From Eublepharis macularius (Eukaryota > Chordata > Lepidosauria > Squamata > Eublepharidae), in assembly GCF_028583425.1 (NCBI RefSeq), contig NC_072791.1:13969868-14033867 (forward strand): 64,000 nt of DNA, given 5' to 3'. Position 1 is the stretch's first letter. The number at the start of each line of letters is the position of its first letter. Shown piece after piece: positions 44,441-56,263 of the stretch. The notes beneath the pieces are model-generated. The model did no database searches. It was not told the DNA's origin and saw only the letters and a list, made by a program, of their open reading frames with translations. The translations under genes were made by a program, and so were the position numbers.

Positions 44441-45011
44441 ATTTTGTTCAACAAAATGAACTTTGTCACTCCCCACCCATTATAGGTGTTCATGTGCTTT
44501 TCTTGACTCATTTGGATTTTACCTAATGACTTTTCACCTTGCATTTCATGGCTCTGTGTCCCCACTTCCCCCTCCACTTCCTACACAAAATGTCTGCAGA
44601 GTGACGATCTGCTTGTTGCTTCTGAAAAAGAGGGCTCTAGTCCACAAAACCTTACGATGGAACAAAATGTTGTTGGTCTTTGCGGTGCCAAAAGACGCCC
44701 TCTGTTTTTGCTGCAGCAGACGAATACAGCTAGCCCTCTAGAATGATCTTCCTCCTTGTGTTCTCCCTGAGAAATAGTTTGCATAATTTTATTAATGAAA
44801 TGTTATTGAAATATTTGCCTACTGCTTTTCCGCTCTGCTCAAGGGAGCTTCCGCACAATCCCCATCTCCTCTGCTGCATTACTGAGCCATAGCAAAACCT
44901 GCTGGATTGGACCCCCCCTCCCATTTTGTTTCCTCTAATGTTTCCCACAGTAGCTGTCTGGATGCTTCCAGGAACCTCTAAGCAGGGTCAGAAGGAATAC
45001 TTGTAGGGCTG

Positions 45012-45474
45012 TAGGGTTTCCAGGTCCCTATACCCTCCCAGCAGGAGAGGGGGAACCTGACACTTACCTTGTGTCGCTTGACTTGCATGATCATTCTTCG
45101 CACTTAACATTTCCAGAAGTGACGTTGTTACACTGGCTGCACGAGCGCTCCTGCACCCTGCATAGGGCTGATTTCGCCCATTTGGGGACCGAATCAGCCC
45201 CAAACGAAGCACGGGAATGTTCCCATGACTGGCACGATGATGTCATTTCCAGAAGTCACGTCACTGCGTGAGAAGGTCACTTCTGGAAGTGAAGTCACTG
45301 AGTCCTCTGGGACTGTGTGCACTGCACATGTTCCCAGGGTACCTGCCAGTGGTAGGCAACCTCTGAGGGGCCAATCCCTTGCTGATCACCTCTCACCGAT
45401 CACTGGCAGATTAGCATGTGAGGGGGCAAATCCCCAGGAGATTGCCGGCCACTGGCGGGCACCTGGGAACCCTA
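45012..45474. mobile_element. hAT-like MITE, family D-related
   Basis: The ends TAGGGTTTCCAGGTCCC and GGCACCTGGGAACCCTA are inverted repeats resembling family D. The target duplication is not evident. Confidence 0.5.
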
Positions 45475-45845
45475 TTAAAGGCTGAATAACATAACAAAAT
45501 TTATTACTAGTCTTTGATACGATGATACAATAGGGAAGTTTATATCCTAAGAAGCAGGTATGTATATATAAAAGATAAGACAGACCAATTCATGCAATTA
45601 GGATCGCAGGAAGATCAAGCAATCTGAGGTGAGGGGGCAGGGGGAGAAGTAGATAGATTAGTCTTTTCCAGGCAGGATTCTTTGATGTACCTGTAGTTCT
45701 TTAGTATGCAACGAAGTCTGTGTTGGAGCACTGCTTTTCCTATTGCATCCTATGGCACCTGTCTTAATTTCTACCCTCCATGGAGACCAGGTTAAGAAAA
45801 TTAAACAATAGGCAGACCCATTCTGGGGCTACATTAGGGTCTCAG

Positions 45846-45910
45846 CTATATATATATATACATATATATATACACATATATATATACACATATATATATA
45901 CACACACACT
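45846..45910. repeat. TA-rich microsatellite
   Basis: Alternating TATATATA and CACATATA units. Confidence 0.93.
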
Positions 45911-46009
45911 TTAAAACGGAAATAAAATCACGTAAGTATTATAAATATTTAAAAACAGTGTGGCAGCAATTCTCAAAAAAGAATCCACCACCCAGTCCCC
46001 TCCACAGAT

Positions 46010-46430
46010 TTTTAACAGAGAGGTTGGGAAGAGAATAGGGAGGGCAGATTTTCCTCAATTTGGCCGGCAGGGAGGCCCTAACCAGCATCAACCCCGTATG
46101 CCTGGCGGAACAGCTCCATTTTACAGGCCCGGTGGAAAGATAACACATCCGGCCGGGCCCTAGTCTCTTGCGACAGAGCGTTCCACCAGGCTGGAGCCAG
46201 GACCGAGAAGGCCCTGGCTCTGGTTGACGCCAAGTGGGCCTCCTTGGGGACAGGGATTGTTAACAGCTGTTTATTGTTGGATCGGAGCGTCCTCCGGGGC
46301 TCATATAGGGAGAGGCAGTCCCATAGATACATTGGTCCCAGTCTGCATAGGGCTTTATAGGTCAATACCAAAACCTTGAATCTGATTCGGTACTCCATGT
46401 GCCAAAGTTTTACGCACTCCACTGTAGTGT
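46010..46430 (-). mobile_element. L2-like LINE C-terminal fragment
   Basis: The minus-strand frame 46422-46078 contains YRIRFKVLVLTYKALCRLGP and ARAFSVLAPAWWNALSQETR, typical of the L2 ORF2 C-terminus. Confidence 0.75.
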
Positions 46431-47654
46431 TTCACATTTGTTGATCTAGATTGGTACTGATGCTGTGATGTCACAGTAATTCCAGGAGATCTCCAGGTCC
46501 TACCTGGAAGTTGGCAACCGTATGCTGTTTAACCCCCCCCCCCTTGTTAATATGGCTTTTACTGCAATGTTCAAATCATCCCATATACTTATATTCCACT
46601 GTCTCAATAAATTATTTTTAAAAACCACATATGAAAACTGTTGGCGCTTGGCTGCTCATGATGCCATCTTGTGTTAAGAAATGTGCCTTTGATTCCAACA
46701 CACCCTCTGATACTTTGCGAATAAATAGCCTGGAGCTGGAGGAAAACTAAATGTTTAAAATGCTTCCCACCGGCTGAGATGCAGAAGTGCCCTGTGCTGC
46801 GTGTAGGTTTTTTGCTTCTCCCTCCCCGCCTTTAAGAAAAATATATCATTTTCCCACAGCAGTATATTCTACTTCTTTTTGCATCTTGCATCTTGCTGTT
46901 TTTGCCGCAGCTTGTCTTCAACAGTCACCTAAGGAACAGTGGATCCATTTATAATCCAAGTGACCCCTGGGACACCGTGAGCTTTTATCAGAGCTCCGGA
47001 CCGATTAGGCCAGGCCTTGAATTATTCAGCAGAGTGTCGCCATTTCTCCCCCTCTATCAAAAACGAAGCTCGTTGACGGAGCTGGAACTAAAATGTAGCT
47101 GATCAGCTAAACGAATTCTACTGATCTCCCTTACATCAGTTTCTGTACTTTCCATTGATTTTTAACAGGATGCACTTCAAAGTAAGTTATGTTGAGGGTG
47201 GCAGCCCGACAGCCTGATTCATCAGAACAAAGGAGCCGTTACGTGTGATCAAACAAAAAAAACAGAACAAATGCCCATCACACAACAGAGAACACAGGCC
47301 TATCAGGTTCATCAGTTGCCCTGGAGAAAATGGCTGCTATGGAGGGCAGACTCTATGGCAAGATACACCAAAGTAAGGTTGCCAGCTCCAAGTCAGGAAA
47401 TACCTGGAGATTTGGGGGCAGGTGAGCCTGGAGAGGGCAAGGTTTGGGGAGGGGAGGGTAGAATCAGGGCCGACAAAAGGAAGTCGTTATATCTAATTCT
47501 GAACCTTGCTATGCCCATTAGTTTGCTCTTTTCTCCAACTTTTCCAGCTTAACATATCACATCTTTTTAAGCTTGTGGGTCTGGAGGAGGAACCAGAGAT
47601 GTAGACAACATTCCCACTTCAGCTGTAACCCCATTCCAACCATGTCGACTGAGA

Positions 47655-47850
47655 AGTGGTTTATTTATTTTTAGATATTTATGCACTGCTTTTCTTCCAA
47701 GCAGGGATCCGAAACAGCTTGCAACCTCATTCTCCCCTCCTCCATTTCATCTGCACAACAGCCCTGTAAGGGAGGCGAAGGTCAATATTGTGTGACTGGC
47801 CCAAGGTCACCCAGTCAGCTTCCATGGCAGAGTGGGTTTTCAAATTTATA
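47655..47850 (-). repeat. Sauria-like SINE, inverted
   Basis: From ATTTATGCACTGCTTTTCTT to CAGCTTCCATGGCAGAGTGG in reverse orientation. Confidence 0.65.
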
Positions 47851-48629
47851 TCCTAGTCTGACATTGCAACCATTTCACCATTTTGGATCTTCCACGCCAG
47901 CACCAGAATGCTTGCTTTATTTTATTTTACTTACAAAATCTGTATACCTTCTTTCTTCCAAGTTAAGGTCATCAAAGTGTCTAACAGTTAACTTTAAAAC
48001 ATTATAAAAACAGTTTCAGGTGTGTAACCAGAAGATCTCATATGCTGGAAATCTAGGTGCTACTGGACTTGGATTATAAAAACAGTTCATAAAAACAATT
48101 AAACGCAAAACAGATATTAAAAGCACCAAGAAGAACATGTGGTGCTTTGCCTTCATCCAGTGGGTCTCTGTACTCTTCCACACCCTCAGATATGCGGAAA
48201 GATGGAAACCTGGGGTCTGGCGTCCAGCTTGTTTGAATTTTCTGTTCCAGCGGTAGCTGCTTTGCATCTTTGCCTGAAACTTCCGCCAGTCGTCATTTGC
48301 AAACACCTGCAAAGCTGCAAATACCTAAATCACAATTCTGTGCTTGGTTCTGTAAGCAGTTGCTTCAGATTTCCATTTTAAAAAGATTTGAGTTGTACTC
48401 GCGTTTACATGAAAAAAGAAAAGGTTGGTGCCTGGTTTGTAGAAGTTGGAGGGTGTGTGTGTTAACGTTGGCACTTACGACAGAGCTCGAGTGCAGGGTT
48501 GTTTCATGGTGTTAACACAAGTAGTGATTTTCCCGGCCTTCTCAGCATGTGTCAATTTTTGTGCATATCTGAAATCATCATCACTGTGTGGCAATTGACA
48601 ATCCTGTTACAGATCTTTTCCAACAAGGA

Positions 48630-48856
48630 GAGAGATCAAGATGGGTAGCCGTGTTCGTCTGCCTGTAGCAGTAGAAAAGAGCAAGAGTCCAGGAGCACCT
48701 ATCAAACTAACAAAATTTGTGGTAGGGTAGGATCTTTCATGAGCCACAGCTCACTTCAGATACCAGGTATCTGAAGAAGTGAGCTGTGACTCACGAAAGC
48801 TCCTACCCTACCACAAATTTTGTTAGTTTGATAGGTGCTCCTGGATTCTTGCTCTA
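48630..48856. mobile_element. Inverted Penelope-like tail insertion, second subtype
   Basis: Inverted arms run from AGAGCAAGAGTCCAGGAGC to its complement, with the hammerhead near the centre. A perfect 11-bp duplication TCCAACAAGGA flanks it (48619-48629 and 48857-48867). Confidence 0.78.
48766..48808 (+). ncRNA. Hammerhead ribozyme (PLE type), intact core
   Basis: CTGAAGA (48771-48777), stem II GTGAG/CTCAC with loop CTGTGA, GAAA (48795-48798), then GCTC. Stem I GGUA pairs with UACC after one mismatch. Stem III is AGCU. The opposite arm of this inverted repeat carries a decayed copy in which two bases of CTGAAGA are missing. Confidence 0.7.
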
Positions 48857-48959
48857 TCCAACAAGGAATTGCAACTTGGGTAAGAATTGTATCATAACTG
48901 AAGGAAGTAAATTTCTAGTGTGTTGCTCAACACAGTGACATCACTTCTGAGTTTTCTGA

Positions 48960-49077
48960 GGGCCAAGCTACACATGACGAATGACACTTGAACGGCAAGT
49001 GGATTGAGTGGAGGGCAAGTGAACAGGGAGAAATACACTTCCTGTTCAAGTGTCATTCGTCATGTGTAGCTTGGCCC
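48960..49077. mobile_element. Foldback MITE, family G (GGGCCAAGC), short copy
   Basis: A 118-bp palindrome GGGCCAAGCTACACATGACG...to its complement. The first 20 bp are shared with family F but the interior differs. Confidence 0.78.
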
Positions 49078-49111
49078 TCAGTCTTCACTCAAAGGGTCTT
49101 CACTTGAATGA

Positions 49112-49313
49112 GAGCCAAGCTACAAGTGACGCCTGACCCAGGTTGGACACTTGTCAGCTTCCCTCAAGTTTTGATGGGAAATGTAGGCATCCTGGTCTTG
49201 CAGCTGTAATGGAGAGCCAAGCTGTAAAACCAGGATGCCTACATTTCCCATCAAAACTTGAGGGAAGCTGACAAGTGTCCAACCTGTGTAATGAGTCACT
49301 TGTAGTTTGGCTC
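49112..49313. mobile_element. Foldback MITE, family F, copy 2
   Basis: The same palindrome. It is flanked by TGA on the left and TCA on the right and lies next to a family G element. Confidence 0.8.
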
Positions 49314-49319
49314 TCAGAT

Positions 49320-49530
49320 TCACGGAGAAGGAGTCTATCAGTAGCTACCAGTTGTGATGATTAAAGGGAAATATCTGAAAAGCAGGGCCAGGAAGCCACT
49401 TCAGGGGAAGGCCTTGACTTCTGTGCCCGGTTTGTTAGCCCTCCAGGGTGACAGGTTGGCTGCTCTGTGAGACAGGATGCTGAACTAGATGGCCCTCTTA
49501 TCTGACCCAGACGGGCTCTTCTTCTGTGGC
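49320..49530 (+). mobile_element. CR1-clade LINE 3' end fragment
   Basis: It matches the 19.4-19.7 kb copy (CAGGAAGCCACTTCAGGGGAAG, then TGAGACAGGATGCTGAAC). It is short and decayed. Confidence 0.5.
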
Positions 49531-49919
49531 CATGTTGTGAAATGCAGCCTCCCTCCCCATTTTTGCTCCCGTCACTGCATCAAGGGGTAGCAGGGGACAG
49601 GAGAGGGGGGCAGGGGATTGCCGGCCATAGCAAGCACACGGGCCATCCTCATCAGAGTAGATAACACTGACCTTGATAGACCAGTTGTCGGACTCAGTGT
49701 AAGGCAGCTTCACCTATTCATATGAGGACGTGCCTTCCAGGTGCGTGTAGGCCCAGCCGTTAGTAGTCAAACCTCTCCTCTCGCTGAGGGACAGTTTAAC
49801 CATAAATGCCCTTCCTCAAGTATCACCTCACTGGCCTAAAATGAAACAAAATAGATGCCAGCCGGGTAAGAGCCTGGGAAAATATTTTAGAAGGTAAGTC
49901 AGAGTAGCTGACTGACTAA

Positions 49920-50238
49920 TAGGGATCCCAGGTCCCCCAATGGGGTCAGGGGATTCCCTGCTTCTGTCCCCCTGCCACCACTCAGCTGGTGCAGTGGGTT
50001 GAAAGGCATGGGAACGGGTCTCTCAGGCACACTCCTGGGGTGGCATGATGATGTCACTTCCTGGGAGTGACTTTATCAAACTGGCCTGAGAGCCCTCCCG
50101 TGCTTCACAGCAGGCCAGTTTGGGCCTCAAACAGGTGATGACATCACTTCCCCTCACCCATTTACTCCCAGGATGGTGCAAAAGTGAGTGCTGGTTTCCC
50201 CTCTCCCACCAGGAGGGTAAGGGGACCTGGCAGCTGTA
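49920..50238. mobile_element. hAT-like MITE, family D (TAGGGATCCCAGGTCC)
   Basis: Termini TAGGGATCCCAGGTCCCC and GGGGACCTGGCAGCTGTA are flanked by CTGACTAA and CTGACTGA (7 of 8). A related element lies at 45012-45474 (TAGGGTTTCCAGGTCCC...GGGAACCCTA), where I see no clear duplication. Confidence 0.68.
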
Positions 50239-50759
50239 CTGACTGATGGCCCCCTGAATGCCCCAGAGAGACACACAATTTAAGACAATGGGTCTCCCAA
50301 GAAACTCTTGACTAATCTCGTCAATGCCCGGGCTTACTTCCCCTCACCCATTTACCCTAATTAAGCTATTCACCCAAACTGGTAGCTTCTCCCATCTGGT
50401 ACTCACAGGGTCCTCAAGCACCATTTTACATCTACAGGATTACATTTTACAGGATTACATCCCATAATCCTTGTTGTTTTCCATTATCCACCGATTTTCT
50501 TATGTTTTCTGTCTATGCAATTTTATATCCTGTAATCTGCCGTGAGAAAGGGGGGGGTCTATAAATAAAGCTGATTTGAACAAGTCTGTTAATAATAGGA
50601 TGCTTTGGAGGTCTTTCATAGGGTCTCCATAGGTCAGAGGTGACTTAATGGCACATCACTCGCACAAATAAAGCAAGTCAATTAATATCTAGCCAAGATA
50701 ATCCTGAATGTAAGACAATCCCCCTAAAATAAGTTGCACAAAAAAGATTTTTTAAAATT

Positions 50760-50990
50760 GATGTAGTGGTTACAGTGTCAGATTAGGATTGGGGAGAGCC
50801 AGGTTTAAATCCCTACTCTACCATGGAAGCCCGCTGGGTAACCTTGGCCCAGTCACACCCTTCAGCCTAACCTACCTCGCAGGGTTGTTGTGAACATAAA
50901 ATGAAGAAGAGAATGATCTAAGCCATTTTGGATCCCTGTTGGGGAGAAAGGTGGAGTATAAATGAAGCAAAATAATAATAAATAAATATA
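50760..50990 (+). repeat. Sauria-like SINE, second subtype
   Basis: GATGTAGTGGTTACAGTGTC, GCCAGGTTTAAATCCC, and GGAGTATAAATGAAGCAAAA. Confidence 0.72.
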
Positions 50991-51537
50991 AGTGCATATT
51001 TATACAATATACAATATAACTGTATATTGTATGAATATTTTTTGTTCATCTTTTGTTGACAGCGCATGTGGGATAAAACCCTATTCATCCGTAAGTAACA
51101 CTTGGAAAGCAGAAATGGTTTAAAATCATGGCCGAAAACATCTCTTCCCCCCCCTCCCCCTGCCAGCTCTGTTTTTAAAAATGTTGTAACTTCTAGCCCA
51201 AGGAAGAGTTCTGGAGAATTTGAAAGCTTTGCATACCATTTTGTGCCTTTGTAGCTGGCCCTAATAAAAGATATTAGGTGGACTGTGGGTTGTTTTTGGA
51301 TTTAGCTTTATTGTGCCCCATCCTGCTAAAATGTCAGAATTGGTGACAATAGATCAGTCTATGTGTGTGTTTTGCTCCCCCTTTCCATTTCCATGCATTG
51401 GGATTTCTTAGCTGTGTATGTTCCTGGCATGTACCTGACAGTCTCCAAAGGGGGGCAGAGTTGATCAGTGAAAGACAAGCAAGTCCTGCTGTGAAAACCT
51501 ACTAGCATTGCTGATGCGTAGAAATGCAATCTCTCTT

Positions 51538-51724
51538 GGGGCCAAGCTATAAGTGAGGAATGACACTTGAATGGCAAGTGAACAGACTTATGTGTATTCC
51601 TCCCTGTTCACTTGCGCTCCACATGATCAAGTGGAGCACAAGTGGAGCGCAAGTGAACAGGGAGGAATACACGTGAGTCTGTTCACTTGCCGTTCAAGTG
51701 TCATTCGTCACTTGTAGCTTGGCT
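51538..51724. mobile_element. Foldback MITE, family G, long copy
   Basis: An inverted repeat of about 85 bp arms (AATGACACTTGAATGGCAAG and GAACAGGGAGGAATACAC). The left and right ends differ slightly and the duplication is unclear. Confidence 0.72.
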
Positions 51725-51729
51725 GTAAC

Positions 51730-53065
51730 TAAGGAGAATGTTTGAATTTGTATCCTGAAGCCTTGCTCTCTGTTTCTTTCTTCCAAAATGAATGAAACCT
51801 GGGTAATAACTGCTCCCCCCCCACACTTTTATTTTGAGATTTGCCAGTAAGATAATTTCCTATTCCTCTCATGAGTATTGTACTTCAAAGCCTGTGCCAG
51901 CTGGATCAGTGCAAGAGGTATAGATATATTAAGTACCTAGAAACACATTTTTTTTCAGGATTTCCGCTTTTTGCACAACCCGTCTTTGAATGCTTACTTA
52001 TTTACTATCCATGATATTGGTATCTGCTGAAGGGAGCTTGACTCTTGAAAATTCATATCCTGGAAATTTTACTGGTCTTTAAGGTGCTTCTGGCCTCGAA
52101 TCCTGCTCTTTTACTATCCATTATGTTTGTTTCCAGCCTTTCCAACACACAATAGCATCTGTTACCCAACTAGAAGATTTCCTTAACTGGTTGGGGGAAT
52201 AAGCATTAAAGGAGACAAGTGGGAGGGGGTAACTGGGATTCTCCACCTATGTCTATGGGGATTGTTCCTGTAGAGAATCCTCAAATAAATCAGGGAGATG
52301 TTCAACAGGAAAGGGGTTTTTTTTAATTAAAGAAAAATAAAAGGCAAACATACAGAAAATCACACACAGTATGCATACAAGGCTAACTAGGAAAAACAGG
52401 AAGGAAAGTGGGAGAAAGTAGTTAGGGAGGGTGATAATTACCAGTTCTGAAGTAGGAGGGGTCTGTGGTAGCAGCAGCAAAATGACTAGCATTTCATGAG
52501 GAGAAGGAGAAGGCTCAAGCGAACTTGAGGGTTGGTGTATGGAGCCAGAACACACACACGCTGAGCACATGGCTGGGCAGTCCAGTTATATGACAAAATA
52601 TACCTTGGAGCAATGCTGATGTCTTGCTCCCCAAAAATGGCTTAATGGCTTGTCCAGGGGTAGGACAATAACTTGGGAAAGGTGTGATGTGACTATCTGG
52701 GATGGTCTATAGGTAAAAATATTGCTTGATGACCTGGTAAGTACTGGACGGGAAGGCTATCAGGTGTGCTGAATACCCTTGAATAGGTAAGTGGGAGAGG
52801 AAAGGTGGAGAGAGGCGTTGATGGGATTAGGCAGGGAGTTTTCTCAGGAAGCCTCATCAACCCTGCTGCTCTCCAGGGCGTGGAGGGCCGTCTGTCAGTC
52901 ATTCCTCCTGCTATGACTCATGTCTTGTTAACTTTCTAATCTCTAGGCCAGCTGGCATCTTCTCTTTCTGGGGCCAGGCAGTGTCTATGATTCATTGCAA
53001 GGGGTTTATGATATTCCATATCTATAAACTACCCTTTGCAGTGTGGGAAGGGAGTCTGACTGCTA
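51730..53065. other. No recognised gene
   Basis: Contains a PLE-tail remnant at 52027-52105 (GAAGGGAGCTTGACTCTTG). The rest is unassigned. Confidence 0.4.
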
Positions 53066-53069
53066 ACAT

Positions 53070-53200
53070 ATCATTCTTCCTTCCCCATTGTATTCTTACA
53101 ACTACTCTATGAGGTTAGTTAGGCTGACCTTGGACAGCTGGGCTAAGGTCATCCAGGGAATTTCCTGACTGAGTGGGGATTTTGAACCTGGCTATCGGGG
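53070..53200 (-). repeat. Sauria-like SINE, inverted, diverged
   Basis: CCATTGTATTCTTACAACTA to GGGATTTTGAACCTGGC. Confidence 0.5.
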
Positions 53201-53734
53201 TCTGGTCCATGCACTGTTTGGAGTGAGGCTTCCAGAAGGTGGGTCGTGCCCATGTGCGAAAGGCCCCTGAGTTGAAGAGAGGATGGGCTGCTTCCTAACC
53301 TGTATCCCTCTGTGCCCCTGTGGAACTGTACTGCTGCTGCTCCAGTTGGGAACCACAGCACATCGTGCCCTTCTGCTCAGCCCAGTTAGAAGCCTGCCTC
53401 CATCTTGAGTGGCTCTTCCTCTGATGGAGGAGCCACAAAGTCATAAGTAGTTGCTTTAGGCTGGAGGAAGGCTTCATGAGTCCAAGGATACATGCCAGTG
53501 TCTTCTCCTGCTCTGCTTTTTTTAAAAAAAATCATGTGGCACATTCCACACATGTGCACAAAGATGCTCTGTTCTCTCATAAGATCATAAACACCAGCCA
53601 GAGGCCGGCATCAAAAAATGTAGCATGACAACCATGGGCAGCACTTCAGCTGTGCCACCTAGGTTGGTGGGGCCTCCACTCTCTCCTTTCAGTTCATTCC
53701 CCAAAGGGGGTTACATGTATATGTACATATGAAG

Positions 53735-54350
53735 CTGTCTTATACTGAATTGGACTTTTGGTCCATCAAGGTCAGTATTGTCTACTCAAACTGTTAGGTG
53801 GCTCTCCGGGGTCTCAGGCAGAGGTTTTTCTCATCACCTACTGCCTCATCCTTTTTCCTGGAGAGGCCAGGCCCTGAACCTGGGACCTTCTGCATGCCAA
53901 CACCAACCCATGGCCTCTCCTCCCAGCCATGGGTTTTGTCTCCTGCTCTTGTGCCTGAATTGGTGCTGCTGCAGATTGACCTGTTGGCAGCGCAAGTTTG
54001 CATTGAGAATGAGTGGCAGGGGTGGGTGGGAAGCAGTGCCTCTCCCACCAGTTAAATAGCTCCTCTGAATGTATGAAGGTGCCTCCAAAGGAATTTGTCC
54101 TCCCTACTCCCCTGAGAGAGGGAGACCCATAATCACCTGCCATGCAGTTTGGAGGAGATGGGGATTTGAACCTGCATCTCGCTGGTCTAACCCCTACACC
54201 ATACTGGCTTTCTGCTTACCCTGTTGGCTTGTCAAGATCAGTAATGCCTGCTTGGACTGGCAGTGGCTCTCCAAGCCAGCAGAGAAAGGTCCTTTCTAGC
54301 ACCTCCCTTTCCTTTAAATGGAGATGCCACAGATTGAACTTGGAACCTTC
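53735..54350 (-). repeat. Two inverted tRNA-derived SINE copies (second family)
   Basis: Inverted tails and heads at 53735-53905 (AGGTCAGTATTGTCTACTC to CTGAACCTGGGACCTTCTGC) and about 54225-54350 (TCAGTAATGCCTGC to TTGAACTTGGAACC). Confidence 0.6.
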
Positions 54351-54404
54351 TGTGCATAAAAAATGCATATTACCCCCAAGCTGGAAGAAAAAAGCAACTA
54401 TAGA

Positions 54405-54600
54405 AGGGGGGCAGCCATGGCTCAGTGGTAGAGCATCTGTTCAGCATGTAGAAGATCTCAGGATAAACTCATGGCATCTCCAGTTAAAAGAATCAGGTAG
54501 TAGATAGAAAACCTCTACCTGAGATCCAGGAGAGCTACTCCCGTTAGACAAGACTGACCTTGATAAGCCAGGGGACTGACATAGTATAAGGCAGATTCAT
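54405..54600 (+). repeat. tRNA-derived SINE (second family)
   Basis: GGGGGGCAGCCATGGCTCAG, GTAGAGCATCTGTTCAGC, and the tail GGGGACTGACATAGTATAAG. Confidence 0.72.
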
Positions 54601-54608
54601 GTTATGGG

Positions 54609-55035
54609 ATGGCATCATAGCTCAGCGTTAGAGCCTCTGCTTTGAATGCAGAACGTCCCAGGTTCAATCCCTGGCACCCCCAGGTAAGACAGGTAAGGCA
54701 AAATCAAGCAGTAGGTGATGTGAAAGACCTCTAACTGAGAGCCAAGCTACAAGTGACACCTGACACAGGTTGGACACTTGTCAGCTTCCCTCAAGTTTTG
54801 ATGGGAAATGTAGGCGTTCTGGTTTTACAGCTTGGCTCTTCATTATAGCTGCAAGACCAGGATGCCTACATTTCCCATCAAAACTTGAGGGAAGCTGACA
54901 AGTGTCCAACCTGTGTCAGGCGTCACTTGTAGCTTGGCTCTGAGTCCCTGGAGAGCCTGTTAATCTGAGTGGACAATACTGATCCGGATGAAGCTTTGGA
55001 CTGATCTAGTACAGGGCAGCTTCATGAGTCTGTGT
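54609..55035 (+). repeat. tRNA-derived SINE (second family), split by foldback MITE F
   Basis: The first part is 54609-54738 (B box CCCAGGTTCAATCCCTGG), the second part 54941-55035. The MITE at 54739-54940 accounts for the gap. Confidence 0.76.
54739..54940. mobile_element. Foldback MITE, family F, copy 3, inserted in a SINE
   Basis: The same 202-bp palindrome with a perfect TGA duplication (54736-54738, 54941-54943). It splits a tRNA-derived SINE whose halves rejoin cleanly. Confidence 0.85.
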
Positions 55036-55039
55036 ATCC

Positions 55040-56008
55040 ACAAGTCCTTCCCTTTTCTCCCAGTGACTTGTGCAGCTGCCAGTTAGGTTAGAAACATCAG
55101 GGAGAGTTTCCAATCAGGGTCCTCTCTCATCACATGCAGCCTTGACTCTCTGGATTGTTTCTGCCTGCCTGGAGAGGAGCCATCCTGCCTGACCCAAATA
55201 CTTAGGATCTGGAGGAATATTTGTTATAAATGAATAAGGTTCAGCAGTTTGGAAACTTGGGCGATTGTCCTCCCAACAGCTGGCTGTAAGACATGAGAGG
55301 AGTCTTGGAGAACCACTTCTAATTACAGTGATCCTAAGCTCATGAAAGCAGGTTCACTACCTCTTGCCAATGCTGTTGGATTCACTTAGCATGATTGTGA
55401 TTCTCTGGTTTGGTATCAAAGAGGAACCCCTGCCATCAAAAGTCCCTTGGATTTCAGGGGTTCTCCAAAGTATGGGTCTTGATTTGGGGGGTAGCAATGG
55501 GAAGAAGCATTTTTGAGGCTGAGTCTGCAATCCTCTTGCCATGACGAAGGGAGGGATGTGTGCAGACTTCATACCGGACTTTGAGAGTTCTCAGTTTCAG
55601 ATCTAACGCAATTTCTCCCCAACCCACCTCCCACCTTTGCACATGCACTTTAGAGAATTGACTATTAGAGTTTTTGCAGATCTCTTACTATTTGTGGAAG
55701 CTCCTGATGTTTACATAAGAACTGAGTGTTTATATGTAAATAGGACTCAAAGAGGATGAACAAGGGTGAATTATTCTTTATTACTCATGGATGAATGATG
55801 CACTTTATTATCCAGGGAAAAGGATTTGAATATTGTAATTACTTTTGATACTTCTTCTGCTTTGCTCAATAGAAGAATATGTTGTATCTAAATATCTCTT
55901 TACTTACTCATCCCCAAGAAATAATAACACACCAATTATTATGTATTGTTTGTCTTTTGCTTAGTTAGTTTTCACGGGTTCATTAGTTTTTATAGCTTTT
56001 TCCATGAT
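55040..56008. other. Repeat-poor stretch
   Basis: No repeats recognised and no exon-like frame. AT-rich toward the right end. Confidence 0.4.
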
Positions 56009-56067
56009 AATCTCTTTGGGGTTGTTGGGGGTTTTCCGGGCTGTATTGCCGTGGTCTTGGCATTGTA

Positions 56068-56112
56068 GTTCCTGACGTTTCGCCAGCAGCTGTGACTGGC
56101 ATCTTCAGAGCT
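56068..56112 (-). ncRNA. Hammerhead ribozyme (PLE type), intact core
   Basis: Minus strand: CTGAAGA (56108-56102), stem II GCCAGU/GCUGGC (one G-U pair), GAAA, CGTC. It is the same subtype as 9023-9070. Confidence 0.72.
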
Positions 56113-56217
56113 CTTACAGGATGACTCAGCCCAAACCCACCTTCCTGAGTAGATATAAATTACCTGCTAACATCTTCCCCACACATTGACACTGCAAGAT
56201 CTCTGTCTTTTGGTGCT

Positions 56218-56263
56218 ACACCTCTGAAGATGCCAGCCACAGCTGCTGGCGAAATGTCAGGAA
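56218..56263 (+). ncRNA. Hammerhead ribozyme copy, opposite arm of an inverted pair
   Basis: CTGAAGA (56224-56230), stem II GCCAGC/GCTGGC and GAAA (56251-56254) are intact. The following ACGT has become ATGT, which breaks the self-complementary stem III. Confidence 0.65.

Noticed and set aside
46893..47102. Possible exon MLFLPQLVFNSHLRNSGSIY... after a CCGCAG acceptor-like site
   Set aside because: No donor, no known domain and no match I can recall to SYT16; left as unexplained sequence.
54609..54700. tRNA-like gene with A and B boxes
   Set aside because: The B box and the flanking tail repeat at several sites in the window, so it is a SINE head and not a tRNA gene.
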